Shown here in pieces: positions 47,811 to 58,928 of a DNA stretch of 64,000 nt; position 1 is the first letter of the stretch; the number at the start of each line of letters is the position of its first letter. This DNA is from Medicago truncatula. Taxonomy: Eukaryota; Streptophyta; Magnoliopsida; Fabales; Fabaceae. Location: NCBI RefSeq assembly GCF_003473485.1, contig NC_053048.1, positions 36,824,755 to 36,888,754 on the forward strand, in the 5' to 3' direction. Below the pieces are notes generated by a model. It saw only the letters and a program-made list of their open reading frames with translations, was not told the origin of the DNA and did no database searches. The translations under genes were made by a program, and so were the position numbers.

Positions 47811-49037
47811 GAGTGAATCATCAACTTCGTCCCTGAATTTTTACGGGTCGGCCAACTTCGTCCCTCAATTATGCGAAATATCAATTTAATCCCTGAATTT
47901 GTTAAATGTCAATCAAGTTAGTCCTTCAGTTCAAACGGAGCGTTAACGGGGCTGACGTGGCCGTTAACCTCTCACATGTCAGACGCCACGTAGGCAGGGA
48001 CTAATTTGGCCGATAATGACCTAAATTTTCAAGGACTAAGTTGATTGAATTTCAGGAAATTGCTCTTCTTCCCCAACGGCTCTCTTCCTTCTCCAACGAC
48101 TATTTCTTCCCCAAATATATAAAATTGGAACCCTAATTTTACAATGTGTAATCTACACTCCAAAATCTCCAAATTTTCTTCCAATAATTAAGGGTCACGT
48201 TCTTCCCCAATTTTTTTTAATTGAATCTGAAAACCAAAATCAAAAAATTGCAAACCCTAATTTTTTTTAATTGAATCTGAAAATCAAAATCTGCAAAATT
48301 CATTCAAGCAAAACTGTTGAAATTGAATCTAAAATGATGGGAGGTGGTCATATGGGCAAAAAGAACTATCAAAGTCAAGCTTCATCTTCATCCTCCATGT
48401 TTAATGGTGATGTGAGAGTGCTTGAATGTTGTGTGGGTTGATGAAGCTGAAGAACTAGGTTACTTTAAAAACAATGGAATTTGTGCTGCTCATGGAAGAA
48501 AGACAAGAATGATGGAGAAGGTTCAGTCCATGCTTAAGGCTAAGGAAAGTGGCAATGACGAGGTTTGGAGGGCAAGGTTGATGGAAAGTGAGCTTAGGGT
48601 GATTAAGTTTATGATAGTTATAATTTGCTTGTTTGAGTTTTGCAACATGCTAATGTATATTTCTAAGGTTGTGTAGAGTTGTAATGATTTTACCATGAAA
48701 AGAGGTTGAAGATGAATGAAATGTTGCATATCTGTTATAATTTTACCATCAGATTAGTCCCTGAATTATTTGTGTTACCATCAAATCGATCCCTGAATTA
48801 TTTTAAAAACCATAAAAAAGTCCCTAAATTATATTAACAGAAATCAAGTTGATCCTTGAGGCATAAATTTGCAGAACAACATAAAAAAGGCAGTAGAGAT
48901 ACCAATCAAAATAGTAATAAGTCATAACTAAATGATAAAAATATAAAAATTTGGGGACTATTTTGATATTTCGTTAAATTTGGGGACGAATTTGGCCGAC
49001 CCCTGAAAATTCAGGGACGAAATTGATGGTTCACTTC
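47811..49037 (+). mobile_element. Mutator-like element carrying a second GRF-type ORF
   Basis: The left end GAGTGAATCATCAACTTCGT is mirrored by the right end ACGAAATTGATGGTTCACTTC; the TIRs run for over 50 bp and more loosely for about 200 bp. The flanks ATATTTAAC (47802-47810) and TTATTTAAC (49038-49046) are a 9-bp TSD with one mismatch. The TIRs differ from those of the element at 24870, so this is another family. The interior has no transposase but carries a broken GRF-zinc-finger protein ORF on the plus strand. Confidence 0.85.
48334..48676 (+). pseudogene. GRF-type zinc-finger protein remnant inside the Mutator-like element
   Basis: An ATG at 48334 starts a Gly/Ser-rich leader (GGGHMGKKNYQSQASSSSS) that ends at a stop near 48439. 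In another frame from 48427 the sequence continues with WVDEAEE, the end of a plant GRF finger, followed by a charged linker and a C-terminal hydrophobic helix (FMIVIICLFEFCNML), as in many plant GRF-finger proteins. The core CxCG...NPGRRF is deleted at the frame break. The gene is therefore broken, by a different lesion from that in the element at 24870. Confidence 0.65.
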
Positions 49038-49226
49038 TTATTTAACCATTGGGTTACCGAATAAGATTATATTATTAAATTTATTTAACCATTGCAACTT
49101 TCTAAATATATATTTTGGAAATTCTCTCACAAATTCTAGTAAACTAATTTTGTTTAATTTAATTAATAGATTTTATTTTAATTGTACAGACTCTTTGATC
49201 TTTATATTATAGTTTATTTTATTTGT

Positions 49227-49300
49227 CTTCGTGAGTTTAACTCAATTGGTATGGATAATGTGTAAGGTTCGGGGTTCGAATCCCGGCCAAAAAAAAAATA
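49227..49300 (+). repeat. tRNA-derived SINE-like repeat with A tail
   Basis: The A-box region is GAGTTTAACTCAATTGGTA and the B-box region GGGGTTCGAATCCCGG, ending in a run of nine A residues. This is the best-preserved copy of the family in the window. Confidence 0.7.
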
Positions 49301-50040
49301 GTCTATCTTATTTGAAATCTATAAAGTATTGTCTTTTTTATTTATAGTGTTTTTAGTCTTATGTTTTGATTTTCATGAAACAGATGTTCGTTGTTTTTTA
49401 AAATACACACATGTCAATTCTAAAATTCAAAACGGATTATTAGAATGTAAAAATCATCTCTTTAAAGCTTCTTTTCAGCCTCATTTAATGTTGAATCGAA
49501 GAAACCCGTAATTGATACCAATAATTAATCTTTGACCCGTGAGATGCACGAGTCAATCAATAAACACCAATGAGATTATTAGAGATAAAATATCACAATA
49601 GAGTTCGTCTTAACTTGTTCTTCCATGGTAAATGCCAATCATGTCTTGATTAAAGATTATGGTTAACTTAATTGATTGTTCATCATGCTGGAAGTTTACG
49701 AGAATAACAATAGCAAAGTACCATCTTATATACATTAAGATGAAATTGATTTTCATATTATTTATCTTTAATGTGTATTTGTGTGAAAAATTGTTTCCTT
49801 TTTTTTTTTTTGCGGTCCGCTGACATTATACAGTTATGCACTCATGATGGACCACAATTGATACGCTAAAAAATGAGATACTGAGAAATAGCAAACATGA
49901 ATTGAGTAAGAAACTCAGTGGATGTCGCTCCTATTCTAAAAAAGATAAAAATGGCATCTACATATTCACATGGTTTACTCTAAAGTGAATATCAAATCCA
50001 AGATATAAGCTTAAAAACAAATTAAACAATACATACTTAG
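49301..50040. other. Gene-free interval with a Helitron-like hairpin
   Basis: At about 49532-49556 GACCCGTGAGATGCACGAGTC resembles the Helitron 3' hairpins at 2626 and 8628, but no CTRR end follows. Nothing else is recognisable. Confidence 0.35.
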
Positions 50041-51124
50041 GGGTGTATTGGAGTATTGGATTGAGATTTCAAAGAATTTTAAAAGACTTTTTTGTTTTAT
50101 AAAAGTCTTGTAGTATTCAATTAAGATTTTTAAGGAATGTAAAACATTCTTGTGGTATTCAATTAGGATTTTCAAGATTTTTTAATGAGTCCAATGAAAT
50201 CCAGTGGTATTCAATTGAGATTTTGCATAACTTAAAAATTGTCTGCTATTATTCAAAACTCTACGGATTTTAATGGATTGTTGTGAGTAATGGATTTTGT
50301 GAGATTGTTTAGTGTAAAATGTATCTATTAACAATCTCACACCTAACCTTGAGACTTTTTTGTCTCCCACACATAGCCTTGAGATTTTGTAATACTCTTC
50401 CAAATTCATTTTTTTATTTTTTTTTACGTTTCTTCCAAATTCTTTTCTGTTCTACTGTAACAATGGCAGATTATATATTATCGTCGAAATCATCATGCCT
50501 CTAACTTGCACTTTTCTTAACATAACTTTTACGTTCATTAAAAAAAAAGAACGTACTGTATAATCTTGTGGTTAATTTACCATCTACCTATATATCAAAT
50601 TATTATAAAAATCACAACTTTTTGTTCATTGGTATTATAATAATTTTTCTACTTGCATTTTTCTACCTGTAACATGCATTTTTCAATCAAATTATTATAA
50701 TCAATAAACTAACATAATTTTAGGTCTATTTATTTTGATATCATATGTCCAGAATTTTTAAGATCAATCAACCTGCTAGTAGTATATTATCTAATAGTCT
50801 TTTTTTTTAAGAAATATTACACTCATTGATTCAATGTTTTGTTTTCGGTTGATTTATAACTGTACTTTTGTTTTTGAGATTTTTTGGTCTGTACTGTATC
50901 TTTAAATTTATTGACCCTTTTAAAATCTTTAAAATCCATTAAAATCCTTTAAAATCTATATCATGAATCCATTAAAATCTTGGAAAGAATCTTGATTGTA
51001 AAAAGTCTTTGAAAAAAAGTTTTTTAAAATCCCACAAAATCAATACAATCCAACAAAGTCTTTTAAAATCTTCAAGATTTTTTCTATCAAAATAGTCTTT
51101 TAAAATCTCAATCCAATACACCCC
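50041..51124. mobile_element. 1.1-kb TIR element, 'gggtgtattggattgag' type
   Basis: The left end GGGGTGTATTGGAGTATTGG is mirrored by the right end CTCAATCCAATACACCCC, each followed inward by AAAATCTTTTAAAA-like words. Several internal copies of GGTATTCAATTGAGATTTT lie at 50110-50225. No transposase is present. The TSD could not be fixed. Confidence 0.7.
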
Positions 51125-53551
51125 CTTGATTAAAGCCAATCCAGCAAAAGTTACAAATACAAATTTGTATCCAAAATAGTTAACTCAGCCCTTACATTAT
51201 TCACACAAAATATGACAAATCATAAATGGAAAATTTCAACTACGAAAGGGTGAACAAAACATTAGATAGCCAAAATGATTTCACTAAAGACATTTTAGAA
51301 CTCTTACTTTGAATCTTCAATCTTGATGCATGACATTTTAGAACTCTTTGGAGTGGATGCATTTTAGATCTTTTTTCCACTAATTTTCTATCAGCAGGAA
51401 TCCAAGTGCTTCTGATACATAATTTTAGATCTTTTTTCCACTCAAAAGCTTACATTTGATACATAACTTAACTCAAAACTGCAAAACCACACATATTGCC
51501 TCTGCTCTTTATTCCTTTGAATCTGAAAAAGACATATACTAACTTCAAATGATGATGTGTACTCCCTGATTTAAAACAAAGGTTAACTGATTTTACTTGA
51601 CATAGTTTCAATTTGGAATTGGTAAAATGATCTAAAAGTAGTAGTTTTGCATTTCCCTTTTCCCTCAAAGTTTGTAAAGTTCAATGTATTCTTCATTTCC
51701 TTCTCTTTCACTCAACTATGGAAAGATTCTACCTCCATCCCAATAAATCACAAAACTCCATCTGAATAAATCTCGAACAAACGTTGTGGGTGCTCCAGTC
51801 ATTTTTGTTGCTGATACATCTGCAATTACTGATAGAGTTTGATTGTAGGGGAGAATGAGTTTTCCATAATATAACATGATGAAGTTGTAAGGGAGGAAGA
51901 TCAATTTCTTTTAAGGCATAAATAGTGCAAGAAAATTGTAAATGATAGAAAAACAAATTAAAATGATTGAAAGCAAAACACATTGAAAAATCAAAATGAA
52001 CTAAATTTGATATTTGTTTACTTGGAATATATCAGACAAAAATTGGAAACGAAAAAGTCTGAGCAGAAAATTCAAAAAACAAATTAAGTATGTGAACAAA
52101 AAACAGATATAAAAAACTCAAAATATTAGTGTAACTACACATACTTTGGTTGGTTGAAGAGTCCCTTCGGGATTGCACCACAGAACCCAAACCATCCCTA
52201 TGTGGACTCAACCTGATTTATCAAATCAGGAGGTGGGAGATGATTACCTGAAGCCGTATTAGCAGATTCCACAAAACCTTTAATTATCTAATCACAAATC
52301 CAATTTGGTTAGATGGATTTAACCAGTCTACTCTAGGTCTTATGTCTCAATAAATCTACACCAAAGCTTGCTCAAGTTCTTAAAAAGGGAAGTGGAACTC
52401 ATTGTAATTAAGTATATAATGTTAAAGAATGAAACCAAATTTACAAAACCTTTCCAAAGTTACCAAATTAGCAGATGTATCAATACAGAATAAAATTTTG
52501 CAAGAGAAACAAAAACACTTAATATTCATACCTATAAATCAGATGTTTAAATATATTACTGTAACTTTAGACCTTTTTTTGCTTACTTATAACCACTATA
52601 ATGGTTGAAGAAAATAAAAAATTATCTTAAAAAACCATTTTCATCCAAAGTCATGTAACATATAGCAACAAACAACTATTAGAACAAAATAAAGGCAAAA
52701 GAGCTGATTGGTTGACATGTTTGGTGAAACATGTCAATTGTAATTGATTGACTTTAAACATGATTTTTATATTTAAATTTATTGTTTAATTTTTTTTTTT
52801 ACGTGGAAACAATAACTCTAATTGAACTCATTTTGAACTAAAATTAATTTTACATGATCAATTCAAAATAAAATTGTCACCAAAAAATTAATCATTCACT
52901 TTAGTCTACTATGCAGCAGCCGTAGAGGATTTGAATGCATAACCCAAGCATCTTTGAAAAAATGAGTATAATCTTCTCTTAATAAATAAATAATAGCTAG
53001 ATAATGACATAAGTGACAACAAACTTAGAAATTCCGTTTAGAATACTTGCGTCACATCAAGATAAATTAGAAAAAAGATAAGCACGTTATTCTATCCCCC
53101 TAGTTACAGCTCATAAAGGAATCTTTAACTTCAAATGTGTTATGGAGGAAAGTCATTATTTCAAAGCTGACCAATAAGCTAGTGACAATTCAAGACAAAA
53201 TCTTGAGTGATATAGACTTGAGTTTGGAACAAATAATTGATTATTTATATCTTATGATTTGGTATGCTGAATATTCAGCCAAAAGGATATGGTTTGACCA
53301 AAACAATTCAACATTTGAATGACAAGGTGTTTAGTAACAAAAAAACTTTGCTACATAGTGTGTCACATTCTTGACTTGTAGAGGGATAAATATGACTTAG
53401 CTAACATGTTAAAGTTGTTGCAACTTTGACTAATACAAATCCTTATAATCGTCAATGAATCAAGGGTGATATAAACATGAGGGTAATAATATGAATGAAT
53501 ACCTTGGATCTTAAACTACACCTCAAAATTGAAGTGCAACTCATCAAACTC
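51125..53551. other. Intergenic upstream of LysM-WAK copy 2; unrecognised coding-like patches
   Basis: Two overlapping minus-strand ORFs at 51716-51983 and a short minus-strand patch at about 52150-52285 (Pro-Pro-Pro-Asp-Leu-Ile-Asn-Gln-Val) have coding-like texture, but frames are broken and I recognise no family. ATTTTAGATCTTTTTTCCACT occurs twice (51361 and 51423). On the plus strand 53137-53322 is a 61-codon ORF of unknown nature just upstream of the receptor gene. The promoter of that gene must lie in the last few hundred bases, with no decisive motif. Confidence 0.35.
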
Positions 53552-56039
53552 ATGAAGTTTCTTTATCTTTACATTCTCTTATGTATGTTACCTTACTCAA
53601 TCAACTGCCAACAGATATTACTTAACACCACTGTCACTGATTGCTCAGGCACCCCTTCAGCACCAAAAGGATACCTATGCAATAGTCCTCAAAACTCATG
53701 CAATTCATTCTTAACTTTCAGGTCAAAACCTTCTTATGACAACCCTACAAGTATTGCTTACCTTCTTGGCTCAGAAGCATCGACCATAGCCTCAATCAAC
53801 AACATCTCAAGAAATGAAAAACTTCCAACCAATAAAACAATCATTGTCCCTATCTTGTGCTCATGTTCTGGAAATATCTACCAACATAACACTCCTTACA
53901 CTGTCCAAAAAGGTGATACATACTTTCACTTGGTAAATGAAACTTACCAAAGCCTCACAACATGTCAAGCTTTGAAGGGTCAGAATTATTATGCTTCTGA
54001 AAACATTGCAATTGGTGCCGAGGTAACAGTTCCAGTACTTTGTGCTTGTCCTACAACAACACAGATGGCGAAAGGGATCACTTCCTTGCTGGTTTACATA
54101 GTGAACTATGGTGAAACTGTTAAGTCTATAGGAGAGGCTTATGGTGTTGATGAACAAAGCATATTAGAGGCAAATGAGTTGCAACCAAGTGAAAACAGAA
54201 GTGTGATTCTCTTTGCGTTGACACCGATATTACTTCCTCTTAGAGGCAAGAGCTGCAAAGAGGATCCTGATAGTTTCTACTGTACTTGTTCTCAGGGAAG
54301 GCTAGCAGATGGAAGTTGTAATGAATCCCATGGTCAAAAGTTTCCTGCCAAGTTGGTTGCTGCATTAGGTAATATTGGACTAAAATACCCTTATTTAATT
54401 TCTAGTATTTGTAATTAATTGTAACAGAAATGTCTAAGTTCTTTGTCACAACTAAGGGTATAGCTGAAAAATCACTCACTAGACATTGGATTTCTAAGGT
54501 ATCAATAGTTTTGAAACAAAAGGAAGTGATAGATTAGAAAACAAATTGAGTTGTGAATTAATGCTAGTTTTTTTTAATCCTTTTTTGGCCCCTAGAGAGA
54601 AATAGACTAAACATGTAATAGGACTAACATCCTCACCAGCCCCTTCCTCCTCTCAAGACTTTGGCGAACTTTCAGCCAAAAGATATTTAATTTAACGACC
54701 AAGAGTACTTACTCCCAGTCATTGCATCAAATCAACGACAGATTTCGCTGGTGAGGCAAGATGGACTGCAAGTAAAAATGGAGATGTTTGTTACTAGTTC
54801 CATGTCAGTAGTCCTTGCTTCTCCCTTCAATTTTGAAAATGTCTTTATGTATTTGCAGGTGTTGGTATTGGTGCAGGCTTTCTGGTATTGTTTCTGCTTA
54901 GTTACAGGTTATATCAATACATAAAGAAAAAGAGAGCGAGTATTCGTAAGGAAAAGTTATTCAGGCAAAACGGTGGTTACTTGTTACAAGAGAAGTTATC
55001 ATCATATGGAAATGGAGAAATGGCAAAGCTTTTTACAGCAGAGGAGCTCCAAAGAGCAACAGATGACTACAACCAAAGTAGGTTTCTTGGTCAAGGCGGC
55101 TATGGCACAGTGTACAAAGGAATGCTACCAGATGGAACCATAGTCGCAGTTAAAAAGTCAAAACACCTTGACAGAAACCAAATAGAAACGTTTGTCAACG
55201 AAGTAGTCATCTTATCTCAGATCAACCACAGGAACATTGTCAAACTTTTAGGTTGTTGTCTTGAGACAGAAACTCCATTACTTGTCTATGAATACATTCA
55301 CAGCGGAACTCTTTCCCAACATATCCATGGGAAAGACCGTGATTCATCCCTTTCATGGGAAAGTCGCCTTAGAATTGCATGTGAGGTTGCCGGAGCAGTG
55401 ACATATATGCATTTCTCAGCTTCTATTCCAATCTTCCATAGAGACATAAAACCAAGTAACATACTCCTAGACAATAACTATAGTGCCAAAGTGTCTGATT
55501 TTGGAACATCTAGATCAATCCCATTAGATAAGACTCATTTAACCACAGCAGTAGGAGGTACTTTTGGGTACATGGATCCTGAATATTTTCAGTCAAGTCA
55601 ATTTACAGATAAGAGTGATGTATATAGTTTCGGCGTGGTGCTTGTTGAGCTTATAACCGGTAGAAAGCCAATAACATTCAATGATGAAGATGAGGGTCAG
55701 AATATGACGGCACATTTCATTTCAGTGATGAAGGAAAACCAACTTCCTCAAATTTTAGATAACGCATTGGTTAATGAAGCAAGGAAAGATGACATTCTAG
55801 CTATTGCAAATCTTGCAATGAGATGTTTGAGACTTAATGGTAAGAAAAGACCAACAATGAAAGAGGTTTCAATGGAATTAGAAGCACTAAGAAAGGTACA
55901 GAGTTCCTTACATATCAAAGATGATCAAGAATCACCAAGTGATGAACAATCACTTAGGCATACAACTAATGATACATTTCATGAGTCTACAGTGGAAAGC
56001 TTTTCGCTATCCTCGCAAATGGAGTCCACATACTTCTAA
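53552..56039 (+). CDS. LysM ectodomain - WAK-type receptor kinase chimera, copy 2
   Basis: This is a predicted plasma-membrane receptor kinase and tandem paralogue of the gene at 43327. Exon 1 (53552-54368) and exon 2 (54859-56039) give 665 residues; the intron is phase 1 at the same codon as in copy 1. An in-frame ATG at 53495 would add 19 hydrophilic residues; 53552 is preferred because the signal peptide (1-19) follows directly. LysM-type C-x-C pairs are C103/C105 and C164/C166, and juxtamembrane cysteines are C235, C244, C246 and C256. The kinase is intact: GQGGYG, K371, HRD (D468), DFG (D486), GTFGYMDPEY. The exon 2 products are much more alike between the copies than the exon 1 products, which suggests faster change in the ectodomain (by-eye estimate). 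The active RD kinase sets it apart from LYR/NFP-type LysM receptors, whose kinases are inactive. Confidence 0.93.
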
Positions 56040-56189
56040 AATGCCAGATTGATACATATTATTGATTTATTATGCTTTCTTCTACATTTTCAACTTATGG
56101 ACTAAGGTATATCCTGGAGATGGCTGAGGATACACATGACAATTTTTTTAATTCCTTAATCAACAATCAACAACATCTGAACTCTGAAG

Positions 56190-56437
56190 AGATACCAAAC
56201 TTCGTTCTAATAAAATAATCGTTGTCCCTATCTGTTGTTCATATTCAGGAAATATCTACCAACATAACACCCCCTACACTGTCAAAAAAAGGTGATTCCT
56301 ATTATCACTTGGTAAATGGTACTTACCAAAGAAAGCCTCACGCCATGTCAGGCTACGAAGGGTCAGAATTACTATGCTTCTGTGAAAACATTTCAATTGA
56401 TGTTGAGCTCACATTTGATCAAGGAGACAGGTCAAGC
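56190..56437 (+). pseudogene. LysM ectodomain fragment (third copy, exon 1 part)
   Basis: This aligns with the middle of exon 1 of the gene just upstream, from the end of LysM1 through LysM2 (GNIYQHNTPYTVKK, then HLVNGTYQ, then GQNYYASV). At least two frameshifts break it, near 56288 and 56330. The second Cys of the C-x-C pair (CCSYSG for CSCSG) is lost. No signal peptide, third LysM or kinase follows. Confidence 0.88.
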
Positions 56438-57992
56438 TGAGGTTGGTTCCCTCCACTTTTCTTCATGCCATTGCACAGAACATTTTGAACAGCTTCTTTC
56501 GCAGAGGGTTGGGACTCCTTAAGTTCTTGGTCAGCAGTTGTGGAAGCAGGATAGAGATATCTAGAATCACCATTGATAGAGATTCCTGGGTAATTCTTAT
56601 CAAGATTCAAGATTGTGTATCAGAGAACTCTGGCTTGGAACTTTTGTTCCAGCCATTTGAGTGTCCGTTTTCACTATGTTATCCCCGTGAAGCAGTTTCT
56701 CACCCACATGTGTCAAACAATTAGAATGAATACATTCATATGTAATTATTTTCACTACCAACTAATATATGATTTTCGATTAGATTTATAACATGTAAAA
56801 ACCCAGTCTGTTGGTTTTGATGCAAATATACCAGGTTTCAGAAACTACACTTGTACATAGTGTCAGCATTTCTCTCCCGTCATAAAATCAAAAACTGCTA
56901 TGATTCACATGAGGTGTGAGCAAACCATTTGAAAATAAATAATTTGTTAAAACGGGAAACAAACATTGAAAATGTTGCCTTTATTTCACTTTCTTAGGAA
57001 TAATATTGCAAAACTTTAAAACAAATACATTTAAGGCTTTTATAGTGGTTTTACGAGACTGTTTTTGGTCATTGGCATTGAATAGTGACTTCCCCGATTA
57101 GAGTTATTGATTTTATTTATTCGGTATACTTTATGGGATGGGATATCCAAAATGCTTTTTTACCAAATCATGAATGACCTTAGAAAGTATTAGCACCCTA
57201 ATAAAGTTGCTGAAAGAAAAGAAAAAAAAAATGCAAGAGTTAGGAATTATTTAAACAAATCCAATTGCAACACCTTTGAACAGCCAAACAATATGCCGTT
57301 CTCTTCATATCTAGTAGTTTCACCTGGCGTTTTATTATTCATAATCCACAGTGAATATTATGTATTATGTACCAATGGTTATAGAGTTTCACCTTGTGTG
57401 TACTAATGCTCTCATGTGTGACTTCATACATGTTTCCTCCATTGTATTTTGCCTCAAAAGACCTAATTTTGAATCTAAAAAGCAATTAATTCCTTGCACG
57501 CTACAGCCGCCCTGTCTGTATTATGCATGAAGTGTGGAACACTAATGTCTTTCCAAAGTTTAGTCGTTCCTCGTTCCACCTCTCAGCAAGGTCCAATGGT
57601 ACCCTTAATGGTGAGACCACAGTCTTGGATCCCTAAGGGTAAGATCCCAACTCCTCTACAGACCTTATAGGGTGTGGCTCAAAATTTTCTTGAAGGCTCC
57701 TTCTTTCTTTTAAAGCTCTTGATTTTCTTACAATGTTGTCAAGCACTACCTTATGCCTAAGAAGCAATAGTTTCAGATTCGCTGAAGACTGACAGAATCC
57801 GTCATGGACAACATCTTGAGGTACAATGGTTGAATTAAGCAAAAATAATGTAGACAAACAACTAGTGGAATCAAAACCTCTAGTCTCAGGTTGCTTGGGT
57901 AGAGACAAACCTAAAGAAAGAGTAATCCTTGGCATGTGTCTTGGTTGACTAGTTTTAGTTTGTTGAACATCTATTCTTTTATCCAATACCAT
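56437..57992 (-). pseudogene. Unrecognised broken gene (two coding-like patches)
   Basis: On the minus strand a patch at 57992-57636 is open for 119 codons (Arg-Ile-Thr-Leu-Ser-Leu-Gly-Leu-Ser-Leu-Pro). After an in-frame TAG (57635-57633) it continues in the same frame for about 50 codons (SPLRVPLDLAERWNEERLNF) to a stop near 57515. A second patch at about 56720-56440 has VGEKLLHGDNIVKTDTQ, a frame break near 56610, then DSRYLYPASTTADQELKESQ. Both have good coding texture and the same orientation, so they may be exons of one decayed gene. I do not recognise the family. Confidence 0.45.
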
Positions 57993-58928
57993 GCAACAAA
58001 CTGACTAAGATTGAGAAATACTTGAGCAGACATCATCAATAGTCTTTCCTTCTTGAATCAGACAGAAAAACATATTAATTATAGACAGTGCTGTCATCTA
58101 GAAGATAAGTATTTTTTAGAATAATATTGATCAAAATTTTACATTTTAAGGTTCAATCAAATATTATAACACATGAATAACTAAACTAAACAACAAAAAA
58201 TATTTGACCAAAATTTTGTATTTTAAGGTTCACTCGATGTAGAATTGTAAGCTCGTAAACTACTAGTAAAATCAAGAGTTTATTGAACACACGCAAGTTA
58301 ACTTGTTTTTATGACCTAGAATTATAAACCCGTAAGATTTAAGAGTTAACTCGAGAGTTTTACAATCTTTGCATGTAGAAACTTAGTTTATTAGTTTAAG
58401 TTTGACAGAATATACCCCGTTTCAGACACAACTCCACTAGTACATGAAATGTTAGCGTTTCTCCTGACAAAAAATCAAAATCTACATGATTCATATGAGA
58501 TCTGTGATCAATTAATTAATTGATCATGGACAAGTAAATTTCAAACTTTGCCATGAATTCATTATCTTCTTAACTCTGTTTTGTACACAAGATTGTTTAA
58601 CTCTTATGTCCTACAAATCCATGGATAATAGACCATCAGCCCAGTAATGTCACAACAGAAGCTATCTATCTGATGTTGCACTGGCATGAGGGTCTCTATG
58701 CTCAAACTCCATGTTCCAAAATTTACACTTGCTCAAGAATGGGTAAATAAAGAAGATGAAACCCTTTTTCAAAGTTGATAATATGTATTGTAAAGAGGAA
58801 AGAACTAAAAGCATGCTTCAATGCACCTATTACCAGCCAACACATATCAGCAATGAGGAAAAAGATTTAAATGTTCTAAAATTAAAATGCAAATTTATCA
58901 TAAATTCCTGTTTAAAATGTATAAAATA
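57993..58928. other. Intergenic, 3' flank of the F-box gene
   Basis: AT-rich DNA with two imperfect copies of AAAATTTTACATTTTAAGGTTC (58133 and 58212). No gene is seen. Confidence 0.45.

Noticed and set aside
49532-49556. Third Helitron 3' end
   Set aside because: The hairpin is similar but no CTRR followed by T was found at the right distance, and no element body could be traced.
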